The position numbers were made by a program, and so were the translations under genes. DNA of 64,000 nt from the NCBI RefSeq assembly GCF_026151345.1, contig NZ_JAMQPR010000002.1, forward strand, positions 186,001-250,000, in the 5' to 3' direction. The DNA comes from Leptospira paudalimensis (lineage in GTDB: Bacteria > Spirochaetota > Leptospiria > Leptospirales > Leptospiraceae). Shown here one piece after another: positions 1-7,282 of this stretch (the first letter of the stretch is position 1; the number at the start of each line of letters is the position of its first letter). The notes below the pieces were generated by a model. It worked only from the letters and a program-made list of their open reading frames with translations, ran no database searches and was not told the origin of the DNA.

Positions 1-389
1 TCAAAAATCAATTCCCAATTGCTTACCAATGCCATTATAATTTTGGATTATCTGATGGATCTTTATATGAATCTACCGAAAAAATCCCTTATTCCATTTA
101 CAAAAGGTTAAGGTTAGGTGATTCAATTGAAATTTACAAAAAGGAACTGAGGATTTTAGGAAAACCTACAGCAATTTCGAGAATAATGGGGAATGAAGAG
201 CCACTCCCCCTTTTAGAGAACTTAGAAAAATATTTTAAATTTAGTTTTTACTATTTCCTTACTTTAACGGCTGTTTTTTTGGCTATTAGGGTTTCGGAAT
301 TGTTACTTCGAACTTATCCTTCCCAGAAAAAACCAAATGAGACTGACGTGATTGTTGTAAATAATTCTCAGGATTTACATCAAAAGTAA
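1..389 (+). CDS. C-terminal part of a DUF3592-like membrane protein (5' end outside window)
   Basis: The frame is open from base 3 to the stop at 389, so this is the last 128 residues of a gene that begins upstream. The visible part has a small beta-rich domain (pattern YxCxYNFGLSDGSLYES, then a YKRLRLGDSIEI turn) resembling DUF3592-type domains. One hydrophobic helix follows near the C-terminus (FYYFLTLTAVFLAIRV), then a short polar tail. A DUF3592-like identity rests on pattern only, and the function is unknown. Its tail overlaps the 3' end of the convergent gene by 104 bases, an unusually long tail-to-tail overlap here. Confidence 0.6.
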   Translation, partial: KNQFPIAYQCHYNFGLSDGSLYESTEKIPYSIYKRLRLGDSIEIYKKELRILGKPTAISRIMGNEEPLPLLENLEKYFKFSFYYFLTLTAVFLAIRVSELLLRTYPSQKKPNETDVIVVNNSQDLHQK

Positions 390-813
390 CAAAACACATA
401 TATTTATCGTATTTCACTACATACATAAATTCCATATAATTGAGATGTGTATTTTGAGTCATAAAACCACGTAACCATTTGCTATCGCGATATACTCTTT
501 CGTATTGGATGTTAGTTGCATCTATTTTCTTGATTGATTCTGCTGACTCTTTTGAATAATCACGACTCATGATTTCTTTTTTGAGCGTCTTAATCAGGTT
601 ATATTCGAGTTTTGCTTTATTAGGTGGTAAATTTTCTGGACGTGTTTTATAGTAGTACTCGAACAACTCTTTGTCTTGGCCTTCTTTGGCATCGTGATTT
701 TCTTGATTCACGTCGGTAGATGTTGTTTGTGGTTTAGTGTCCTGTGCAGAGATTGAAACAACTGCTAAACTGAACAAAATGGTAAAGAGAAGGCTTTTTT
801 TCGAGAGTTCCAT
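286..813 (-). CDS. Secreted hypothetical protein
   Basis: 175 residues. The open frame extends further upstream, but the ATG at 813 begins a typical signal peptide: MELSKK, then a hydrophobic core LLFTILFSLAVV, ending near SISAQ. The export signal therefore fixes the start. The mature part begins with a charged, Asn/Gln-rich stretch (DTKPQTTSTDVNQ) and continues into a domain I do not recognise, rich in Tyr and Lys (FEYYYKTRPENLPPNKAKLEY). It is probably periplasmic or surface exposed. No catalytic motif is visible. It converges on the partial gene at the window start and overlaps it by 104 bases. Confidence 0.6.
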   Translation of the reverse strand: MELSKKSLLFTILFSLAVVSISAQDTKPQTTSTDVNQENHDAKEGQDKELFEYYYKTRPENLPPNKAKLEYNLIKTLKKEIMSRDYSKESAESIKKIDATNIQYERVYRDSKWLRGFMTQNTHLNYMEFMYVVKYDKYMCFVTFDVNPENYLQQSRQSHLVFSGKDKFEVTIPKP

Positions 814-900
814 AGTTACTATTATCGGATTTTCTAAGTAAATTTCAAAATAAAATTTTCGGTTTTCAAAAAGAGAAACAAGGTTCAAAACAGTTTTATC

Positions 901-2403
901 ATGTCGATTCCCCCACTCATGACATTCCAGGAGGACTTTCTCTCTGGGAAATTGATCACCAAAGAATATGTCCATTTTTCGGAAATCGACTGTCCGGAAT
1001 TGGACATTTGGATTGGTCGTGTGGTCAGGAGTATTTCCCTGGAATTCCTACATGAGATTTTATTTACTATCCTAAGCGAACTTTTAGTGAATGGTTGTAA
1101 GGCAAATGGGAAACGTGTTTTTTTCTCAGAACAAGGGTTAGACTTATGGAACGAAAAAGATTATGCCCGAGGGATTAGTCTTTATAAGGATGAGTTTGGA
1201 CACCATCGTAAACGCGTATTTTCTTCATTAGAAAAATCAAATTATTCAATTTCTCTCAGTACAATGTACAAGGATGATTTTATTGAGTTCAGAGTTCGCA
1301 ATAATGCAAAAATCCTTCCAGAAGAGAAAAATCGAATCGTAAGAAGGGTCCAAGCTTCAACAAAGTATAAAAATATAAATGATGCTTACCGAGAATCCGT
1401 GGACAATGAGGAAAGTTCTGGTTTAGGCATTGTATTAATTCATATCCTACTTCGTAATTCAGGGATTCCAAATCAATTTTTCGAATTGGTAACTGGTGAA
1501 GACTATACAGAAGTGATCATTCGTATTCCCAAACAATTGATTCCAAAAGATAGCCAATTACGCATTAAGGAACTTTTGATTCGGGAGGTAAATTCACTTC
1601 CTCCATTGCCTGCTCAAATAAATAAATTGATCATGATTGCAAAAAAGAAAGATGTTACTTTCCAAGAAATTGCAACTGAAGCTGAAAAAGACCCAGCAAT
1701 CGCAGCTGAAATTATTAAAATTGCAAATTCACCATTATTTGGAGTCCATAAATCTATTGTTTCTGTTGTTGAAGGAGTGAAACGGATTGGTCTAAAAAAC
1801 CTGGAGTCAATCTTTCTGGCATTGGGTGCTAAAAAAATACTTAACTCTCGTTATGCGAAACAAGTTCTTGTTTGGACTCACTCTTTTAAAACTTCGATGT
1901 ATGTGAAGTTCTTACTGGAAGAAAAGCGAAAACACATCCAACTTTTAGAAACAGCAACGATCGCTGCCCTATTACATGATTTAGGAAGAATGGTTCTATT
2001 ATCCCTTGATTTAAGCCAAGTCAATCAGATTCGAGTTTTAAGAAGTGACGATAATACAGAAATTTCTGAATGGGTAGAAGAATACACCGTTGGAACAACA
2101 CATTCAGAAATAGGTTATTTAATTTCTGACAAATGGCATTTCCCTGAAGAAATTTTAGATGTAATTCGATTCCATCACAAACCTTGGCAATGTAAGTCTA
2201 GAAATAACATTTTATGCCAAATCATATACTTGGCAGACATTTTGGCAAATATAGGCAAAGGGAAAGGGAATTATTTTACTGTCGAACCGGAAGTTTTGGA
2301 TTATTTTGAAATTCACTCAGAAAAAGAATTTCGAGAAATGCAAGATCGTTTTAAGGTAAAATTTGAGGAACATAGAGAAGAATACCAGAATCTCTTTATA
2401 TAA
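901..2403 (+). CDS. HDOD-domain signalling protein with N-terminal ATPase-like domain
   Basis: 500 residues with two parts. Residues about 45-210 look like a divergent GHKL ATPase of the anti-sigma or histidine-kinase class: an N-box-like LSELLVNGCKAN and a G2-like ESSGLGIVLIHILLRNSG. Residues about 225-440 form an HDOD domain, starting LPPLPAQINKL, with KDPAIAAEIIKIANSPLFG, a partly conserved ALLHDLGRMVLL and a THSEIGYLISDKW segment. HDOD proteins are cytoplasmic signalling or regulatory scaffolds; no output enzyme is present. The combination suggests a regulator that senses nucleotide or a partner protein. There is no strong ribosome site before the ATG at 901, and a second ATG lies 21 bases downstream. 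The next small gene begins two bases after the stop. Confidence 0.8.
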   Translation: MSIPPLMTFQEDFLSGKLITKEYVHFSEIDCPELDIWIGRVVRSISLEFLHEILFTILSELLVNGCKANGKRVFFSEQGLDLWNEKDYARGISLYKDEFGHHRKRVFSSLEKSNYSISLSTMYKDDFIEFRVRNNAKILPEEKNRIVRRVQASTKYKNINDAYRESVDNEESSGLGIVLIHILLRNSGIPNQFFELVTGEDYTEVIIRIPKQLIPKDSQLRIKELLIREVNSLPPLPAQINKLIMIAKKKDVTFQEIATEAEKDPAIAAEIIKIANSPLFGVHKSIVSVVEGVKRIGLKNLESIFLALGAKKILNSRYAKQVLVWTHSFKTSMYVKFLLEEKRKHIQLLETATIAALLHDLGRMVLLSLDLSQVNQIRVLRSDDNTEISEWVEEYTVGTTHSEIGYLISDKWHFPEEILDVIRFHHKPWQCKSRNNILCQIIYLADILANIGKGKGNYFTVEPEVLDYFEIHSEKEFREMQDRFKVKFEEHREEYQNLFI

Positions 2404-2405
2404 AT

Positions 2406-2657
2406 ATGGATTGGAAATTATTACTCACGCTCGAAGAAAAAGATTTAGAAGACCCAAATTTAGCTGATGAACTCAATTTAGTTGGTCACCCTGAATACCC
2501 TTTAATTTCAAGTTTGCCACCCGAAGAAACTTTAGAAATATTGAAAGAATTTGTGCTCGCTGAAGGTCACAAGGTCAATTTGAAGAATTTACTCAGTTAC
2601 GCGCCTATATTAGAAATCACTTTGGTCAAAAAAAACTTACCATCCATTTATGGATAA
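2406..2657 (+). CDS. Small hypothetical protein following the HDOD gene
   Basis: 83 residues, acidic and leucine-rich (LTLEEKDLEDPNLADELNLVGH), with no signal peptide, membrane segment or known motif. It begins two bases after the HDOD gene stop and is almost certainly co-transcribed and translationally coupled with it. A small cytoplasmic partner or regulator of the HDOD protein is plausible but unproven. It converges with the CNBD gene, whose stop lies 12 bases further on. Confidence 0.6.
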   Translation: MDWKLLLTLEEKDLEDPNLADELNLVGHPEYPLISSLPPEETLEILKEFVLAEGHKVNLKNLLSYAPILEITLVKKNLPSIYG

Positions 2658-2668
2658 TGGAATTGTAC

Positions 2669-3097
2669 TTAAACACTTCCCAAATCTTCTTTTAAATCTT
2701 TTCCTAATTCTGTACTAAATTCAATTTTCTTAGCAACTGATTTTTCCATACTGCTAATCAACAATTCATTTGTTTTTGCCAATCGATCCGCCATAATAGA
2801 AACCATCTTCGCGGCAAATTTCGGATTTTTAACCAAGAAATTTTCTAACTGCTGTTTACTCTCAATCACTGCCAATTCGCAGTTTGTAATTGTCCTTGCA
2901 GTCGCACTCCTTGGATTGGAACTAAACAAAGCCATTTCTCCAAAAAAGTCCCCAGGTTTCATGAGTGCCAAGCGAGTTTGGCTATTATTAACTGTAAAAA
3001 AGATTTCCACATTCCCTTGCAAAATGATGTACATAGCATTATTCAACTCCCCTTCTTTGAAGATCCTTTGATTCGGCGGAATGTTGAGTTTGCTCAT
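2669..3097 (-). CDS. Cyclic nucleotide-binding domain protein
   Basis: 142 residues, essentially one CRP-type cyclic nucleotide-binding domain. The beta-roll starts at IPPNQRIFKEGELNNAMYII. The phosphate-binding cassette reads GDFFGEMALFSSNPRSATA, with the Glu and Arg that contact the cyclic nucleotide. The last 40 residues are helical (DRLAKTNELLISSMEKSVAKK) but show no helix-turn-helix DNA-binding domain. It is therefore more likely a small cytoplasmic effector or sensor than a CRP-type transcription factor. It is divergent from the acyltransferase gene, with 80 bases between the starts. Confidence 0.85.
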   Translation of the reverse strand: MSKLNIPPNQRIFKEGELNNAMYIILQGNVEIFFTVNNSQTRLALMKPGDFFGEMALFSSNPRSATARTITNCELAVIESKQQLENFLVKNPKFAAKMVSIMADRLAKTNELLISSMEKSVAKKIEFSTELGKDLKEDLGSV

Positions 3098-3177
3098 AAA
3101 ATGGTGACTCCTATATCTATTTTTGGCTATTTTGGCTAAAATCTGAATTCATTTTCCTTTCCAACCTGAAATATAAA

Positions 3178-4281
3178 ATGAAAATGTTCGAAAAGGACAA
3201 TTACGATATGGAATGGGAATTATTAGGGATCATACTAGCTGGGATGTTGGCACTTACGTTTTACACTTTCCGCATTCCATTATTATTTCCCGTGCCAAAC
3301 CAATCAAAAAACAACAGAGAATCACGTTTTGATGTGCTAAGAGGGTTTGCAATGATAGGAATTGTAATGATTCATATCCATTCATACTTTCAGTTTTTTC
3401 ATCCTGGTGATAGTTTTATTATCCATAATACATTGATGTTATCGAATTTGGCACGTTTTTCAGTCCCTATGTTTATCCTAACATCAGCTATTTTTCTAAA
3501 AATAAAGGAAAGTTATTGGGTATCAAAATTTAAACACCTAATTCTACCTTATACGATATTCTCAATTCTTGGGTATTGGATAAAATACAATCATTATTCA
3601 CTTAATGAGTTTCTTACCTTTTACGCTTTAGGGAAAGTGTTTACACCCTTCTATTTTGTACCTTTGTTGTTACAATTTTACCTATTATTCTATATTTTGA
3701 ATCCAATCATGAAAGGAGAAAATTGGCGAAATATAATCCTGATAGTTTCTTTTTTAATCAATATGATCTCAAATTTGGGTTTTTTTGATACTTATTTACC
3801 GTCTGAGTACCATTCAATTTCAATCTTCAATTATATTTTTTTCTTTGTACTCGGTATTTTCATCGGGAAAACAAAACAATCTAAGTCTGAAATCAATCAT
3901 AATTCAAAATTTATAATTTCAGTATATTTTGTTTTATCCTTAATTTTGATCCTAATTTTTAGTCATTTATTTGGCACAGACCTAAAGAACCACCACACCA
4001 TATATCCAGTTCTTTTTCTGTTATGTATTTGGCAATACTTGAATGATTTCAATGGATCGATATCTAAAGTCCTCAGTTTTATAGGAAATCAAAGTTTATT
4101 TATCTTCCTACTACATCCATTTATCATACACTTCATGCACAGCATAGATCCGTATTCATTTGGAGGTCCATTTTTTGGGTACATTTTGACACTCTTACTT
4201 AATGTTGGAGTTCCAATTTTAATATCGCTTATAATCCAAAAGGGTAAGTTTTTATATCAATCACACCACTTGACCGAATAG
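3178..4281 (+). CDS. Acyltransferase family 3 membrane protein
   Basis: 367 residues with about ten hydrophobic segments. The acyltransferase-3 (OatA/WecH-type) signature begins near residue 50: SRFDVLRGFAMIGIVMIHIH, with the conserved Arg and His. The family moves acetyl or other short acyl groups onto sugars or peptidoglycan across the inner membrane. The substrate cannot be told from sequence. The end ILISLIIQKGK is another membrane helix. The 3' end overlaps the convergent flavin reductase gene by 53 bases. A second in-frame ATG two codons in makes the exact start uncertain. Confidence 0.85.
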   Translation: MKMFEKDNYDMEWELLGIILAGMLALTFYTFRIPLLFPVPNQSKNNRESRFDVLRGFAMIGIVMIHIHSYFQFFHPGDSFIIHNTLMLSNLARFSVPMFILTSAIFLKIKESYWVSKFKHLILPYTIFSILGYWIKYNHYSLNEFLTFYALGKVFTPFYFVPLLLQFYLLFYILNPIMKGENWRNIILIVSFLINMISNLGFFDTYLPSEYHSISIFNYIFFFVLGIFIGKTKQSKSEINHNSKFIISVYFVLSLILILIFSHLFGTDLKNHHTIYPVLFLLCIWQYLNDFNGSISKVLSFIGNQSLFIFLLHPFIIHFMHSIDPYSFGGPFFGYILTLLLNVGVPILISLIIQKGKFLYQSHHLTE

Positions 4282-4831
4282 AAGTGAACGCTTTTGCATA
4301 TTCTACTAATACGTTCAACACATAGTTTAATCTACCTCGGATATATGTGTCTTCTTTTGATTCTGGTGAGTCTGAATTTAAAAGTGTTTCCACGTGTCTT
4401 ACTATTACATGATCAGGAATGTAGACGATTCTTGTGTTTTTATAACTAGACATTCTTAACTCAGCATTTGGGTAACTTCCTCCCATTCCGCTTGATACTG
4501 TTATAATAAGGCCTGGTTTATGAGAAATATCCCCGCCAGATAAATAGAGAAAAAAGTTTTTCATAGCAGGACTTGCCATTCCTGCATATTCTGGTGTAAT
4601 AAATACAAAAGCGTCTGATTCAGACAATCCTTGATTGTATTCGTTCCAAAATTTTTTGATTTCCGAATCTTTTTCCCACATTCCAGGCTCCCAAATTGGT
4701 AATGGCGAATTACCTAAGTCTAGAATTATGGTTTCAATGCCTTTATCTTTTAATATTGAAGCTAAAAAATTAGTTACTTTTAATGATTGTGAATTCTTTC
4801 TATGACTTCCGCTTACTAACGTTATCCTCAT
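4229..4831 (-). CDS. NADPH-dependent FMN reductase family protein
   Basis: 200 residues with a flavodoxin-like fold. The N-terminal strand and phosphate loop read ITLVSGSHRKNSQS, and the central motif FITPEYAGMASPAMKNFFLY is the FMN-contacting PEYN/G-type segment of this family. These enzymes reduce FMN or quinone-like substrates with NAD(P)H in the cytoplasm. It overlaps the preceding DUF1569-like gene by four bases (ATGA type) and is the last gene of the parA-parB operon on this strand. Its link to partitioning is unclear, so it may be a passenger. Confidence 0.85.
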   Translation of the reverse strand: MRITLVSGSHRKNSQSLKVTNFLASILKDKGIETIILDLGNSPLPIWEPGMWEKDSEIKKFWNEYNQGLSESDAFVFITPEYAGMASPAMKNFFLYLSGGDISHKPGLIITVSSGMGGSYPNAELRMSSYKNTRIVYIPDHVIVRHVETLLNSDSPESKEDTYIRGRLNYVLNVLVEYAKAFTSIRSSGVIDIKTYPFGL

Positions 4832-5472
4832 TTAGGACCTCCTCCTTGGTTTCTATTTCCCTTATAATGGGATTTCTTTTTATTTTTCCATTTTCTATTA
4901 TTGTGTCCGCTTGGTTTCGATTCACCTTTATCTTCATTCTTTCTTTGGTGGTGATTTTGTTTTTTTTCAGAAAAATTTCGATCTTTTTTGTTCTCTCTAT
5001 CTTTTGCATACCTAAGCTTTTCATCACCAAACAACTGTATGTATCCGAATAAAAAAGAAGAGAGGATACCATGAATTTTTTCCCATTGTTTTTTATCAAG
5101 TTCGCCAAAAACAGGATGTTCAGCGAATGGCCCAGAATGTAATTTAAATGCAGTTAAAGATGTTTTTAACCTTAATTGTGCAGATTCTGGATCACCTAAG
5201 TCTTTCGGTGGGAAACCAGGGATTTGATTTGCCTTTGTGTAATGGCCAGTTGATATAAGTTTCGCGAATTTGTATTTACCTAGAAGTTTATTTACAGTTG
5301 TTCTTTTGGTAGTATACCCTACTCCTTGAATCGATAACTCAATGGACTCAGCTAAAAAATCAAAGATCTGAGATAATGTAATGTCTGATTTTTGTTTTTT
5401 TTCGCAAGTGATTATAATTGATAATTCTTTTTCGATATCATCTATTGTTTTTAATTTTAAAGTTGATTTCAT
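4828..5472 (-). CDS. DUF1569-like (DinB-type helical bundle) protein with basic tail
   Basis: 214 residues from the ATG at 5472, which has AGAGGA four bases upstream; the frame could also open at an upstream TTG. Residues about 30-145 match DUF1569 by pattern: LSQIFDFLAESIELSIQG, IPGFPPKDLG, then HPVFGELDKKQWEKIHG, a DinB-like helical bundle. From about residue 150 the protein becomes a very basic, Asn/Lys/Gly-rich tail (KKDRN, HHQRKN, WKNKKK, YKGNRNQGGGPK) that looks nucleic-acid binding. It begins seven bases after parB and sits third in the parA-parB operon, which suggests an accessory DNA-binding role, though this is inference. Confidence 0.7.
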   Translation of the reverse strand: MKSTLKLKTIDDIEKELSIIITCEKKQKSDITLSQIFDFLAESIELSIQGVGYTTKRTTVNKLLGKYKFAKLISTGHYTKANQIPGFPPKDLGDPESAQLRLKTSLTAFKLHSGPFAEHPVFGELDKKQWEKIHGILSSFLFGYIQLFGDEKLRYAKDRENKKDRNFSEKKQNHHQRKNEDKGESKPSGHNNRKWKNKKKSHYKGNRNQGGGPK

Positions 5473-5479
5473 TTTTCCT

Positions 5480-6190
5480 CTATTCAATGATACCGTATTT
5501 TTTTTTGAGCGAGTTTAATTCCTTTAAAAAACTTTCACGCAATTTACTGTTTAGTTTCCCGACATTAATACTAATTTTAGTCTGTGATAAACCAACACGG
5601 GGTGAAATGATTTCACCCCCTCTATTTTCTTTTCTTTTAAGCAAATCTTCTAAATTTTTGACTGACAAAGGTTTGCCACTTATGATCAATTCCATTACTG
5701 ATTTTTGATCTAATCTAGCGATACTGCTAAGTTGTTTGACATACCTTTCACTGTAACCCAATAGATTTGAAACTTCATCCGCTGTCTTTTTCTTTTCTTT
5801 CCTTAAATATTGGATAGCTTTTCCTACTTCCCAAGGATTTAGATTTTTTCGTTTTTCATTTTCTGCTAGTGACATCTCATAACAAACATCCTCGTTGGCA
5901 TCGGTAATAATGGCTGGTATTTCTTTCCAGCCCAGCTTTAATGCCGCTCTATATCTTCGCTCACCCGCAACGATTAAATATTTACCCTTTTCTTTTCGAA
6001 CCAATATGGGCTCTATTAAACCCAGTCTCTCCATTGAAGGGAGTAAGTCGGAAGTATCTTCTCTACCAATAAGACGAGGTTGAGTTGGATTTGGGAAAAT
6101 TTGGCTTAACTCAAGATGAGAAGGATTCTTTTTTTTCTCAGAATAAGCTGAAATTAAATCTAATGCTTGGAATTCAGTTTTTTTGGACAT
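5480..6190 (-). CDS. parB: ParB-type partition protein (module 1)
   Basis: 236 residues. It has the ParB N-terminal domain with NPTQPR near residue 35 and the GERRYRAALKLGW box, now known as the CTP-binding motif of the family, followed by SLAENEKRKNLNPWE. A helix-turn-helix lies at TADEVSNLLGYSERYVKQLS. The C-terminus is a Lys-rich helix for dimerisation. ParB loads at parS and works with ParA to segregate the replicon. The coding sequence itself carries a 21-bp perfect palindrome at 5599-5619, encoding GGEIISPR, matching the core of the palindrome upstream of parA. parA overlaps it by 17 bases. Confidence 0.9.
   Translation of the reverse strand: MSKKTEFQALDLISAYSEKKKNPSHLELSQIFPNPTQPRLIGREDTSDLLPSMERLGLIEPILVRKEKGKYLIVAGERRYRAALKLGWKEIPAIITDANEDVCYEMSLAENEKRKNLNPWEVGKAIQYLRKEKKKTADEVSNLLGYSERYVKQLSSIARLDQKSVMELIISGKPLSVKNLEDLLKRKENRGGEIISPRVGLSQTKISINVGKLNSKLRESFLKELNSLKKKYGIIE
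5599..5619. other. Candidate parS palindrome inside parB (module 1)
   Basis: Perfect inverted repeat: GGGGTGAAAT at 5599-5608, one central base, ATTTCACCCC at 5610-5619. On the minus strand all 21 bases are identical to the core (7155-7175) of the longer palindrome upstream of parA. Two such copies about 1.5 kb apart, both in a parAB operon, fit a centromere role. ParB binding is inferred. Confidence 0.7.
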
Positions 6191-7091
6191 TGATTTTATC
6201 TTTCACCTCAGTTGCCAATTCTCGAAAATTTTTCATAGTCGCTAAATCGATTTTTGATAAAAAACTCATTTTTGCCTGAGCTTGCGGAATGGATTCACGC
6301 CTTTGTATAACTGTCTCAAATACAGGGAAATATTTTTTAACACCTTCAGCTAAACCAGCCAAAGCTTTTTGTCCTTCAAATTGATTTAAAACAGCACCTA
6401 ATAATTTTAAGCGCTGATTAGCTTTTCTTTGAATTTTTTGGATAGTTTCATACAAATCTCGAATCCCTTGCAAACTAAATGCTCTAGTTTGAATAGGTAC
6501 AAGAATATAATCTGCACAAATCAATGCATTTTCTAAAATTAATCCTAACGAAGGTGGACAATCAATGATGATATATTCATAATTTGATCTTAGTGGTAAA
6601 ATTGCCTCTTTTAATAATTCGAAGTCATCTCTTTCGTAAGGAGTTGTCAGATTTGCAAGTTCCAATGTGGAAGGTAATAAATCAAAATTCTTTGCTACTG
6701 TTTTAATGAGAGGTTCAATGTTCCTTGGTTTTTTACCACGATAACCCAAATAATCCATAATCGAGGTAACATCGTCATTTAGAAATAACTGAGTTGCATT
6801 CGCCTGTGGATCCCAATCGATTAATAATACTTTATGGTTCTCCGAAAGTGCTTCTGCTAAATACAAGCTGATAGTTGTTTTCCCCTCCCCTCCTTTTTGG
6901 TTAGAGATTGCTATAACGTTACTATCAAATCCTTCCGAATGATTGATTTCAAAATATTTAGAAAGTACAGACTTCTTATATTCACCAGTTTTCCAACCAG
7001 GAACTTTTAATGTCGTTACTCTCTGCTGAAAATTATCGAGATTTAGCCCAACAAATTTTGCAGCTTCTTCAGAATCAAAGACTGTTTCCAC
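6174..7091 (-). CDS. parA: ParA-type partition ATPase with N-terminal extension (module 1)
   Basis: 305 residues from a GTG at 7091, with AAGG five bases upstream. The ParA/MinD ATPase starts near residue 58 with the deviant Walker A KGGEGKTT. It continues with LLIDWDPQANAT and the Walker B-like YIIIDCPPSLG. The first about 55 residues (FDSEEAAKFVGLNLDNFQQR, then VPGWKTGEYKKSVLSKYF) look like a short winged helix-turn-helix extension, as in ParA proteins that repress their own promoter. ParA uses ATP to position ParB-parS complexes on the nucleoid. It is the first gene of a four-gene leftward operon and overlaps parB by 17 bases. Confidence 0.9.
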   Translation of the reverse strand: METVFDSEEAAKFVGLNLDNFQQRVTTLKVPGWKTGEYKKSVLSKYFEINHSEGFDSNVIAISNQKGGEGKTTISLYLAEALSENHKVLLIDWDPQANATQLFLNDDVTSIMDYLGYRGKKPRNIEPLIKTVAKNFDLLPSTLELANLTTPYERDDFELLKEAILPLRSNYEYIIIDCPPSLGLILENALICADYILVPIQTRAFSLQGIRDLYETIQKIQRKANQRLKLLGAVLNQFEGQKALAGLAEGVKKYFPVFETVIQRRESIPQAQAKMSFLSKIDLATMKNFRELATEVKDKINVQKN

Positions 7092-7112
7092 GTTACCTTA
7101 CCTACTCTAACC

Positions 7113-7137
7113 ATTGTATCCTGATGACTATTGTCAA
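7113..7137 (-). promoter_or_regulatory. Possible parA promoter elements (module 1)
   Basis: On the minus strand a TTGACA (7132-7137) and a TACAAT (7113-7118) lie between the palindrome at 7148-7182 and the parA start. The spacer is only 13 bases, shorter than usual, so one of the two boxes may not be the true partner. The position suggests control by whatever binds the palindrome. Confidence 0.3.
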
Positions 7138-7147
7138 TTTAATTATG

Positions 7148-7182
7148 TCTCCTAGGGGTGAAATCATTTCACCCCTAGGAGA
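7148..7182. other. Perfect 35-bp palindrome upstream of parA (candidate parS/operator)
   Basis: Two 17-base arms with a single central base: TCTCCTAGGGGTGAAAT at 7148-7164 and its exact reverse complement at 7166-7182. The inner 21 bases (7155-7175) recur inside parB. It lies 57 bases upstream of the parA start. A partition centromere and/or autoregulatory operator is the most likely role. The right arm is followed by GAGCTC and TTTTTATT, so a bidirectional terminator was considered, but the recurrence inside parB argues for a protein-binding site. Confidence 0.75.
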
Positions 7183-7282
7183 GCTCTTTTTATTGGAAGA
7201 CTATCACCCACTTTGTTTCCTTAAATCACCTAGCTGAAACCAATTTACGAATTTACAACATTGAGGTAATTTTCATTATAAG

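Noticed and set aside
7148..7182. Bidirectional terminator reading of the 35-bp palindrome
   Set aside because: Its core recurs inside parB where termination would cut the operon; a binding site fits better.
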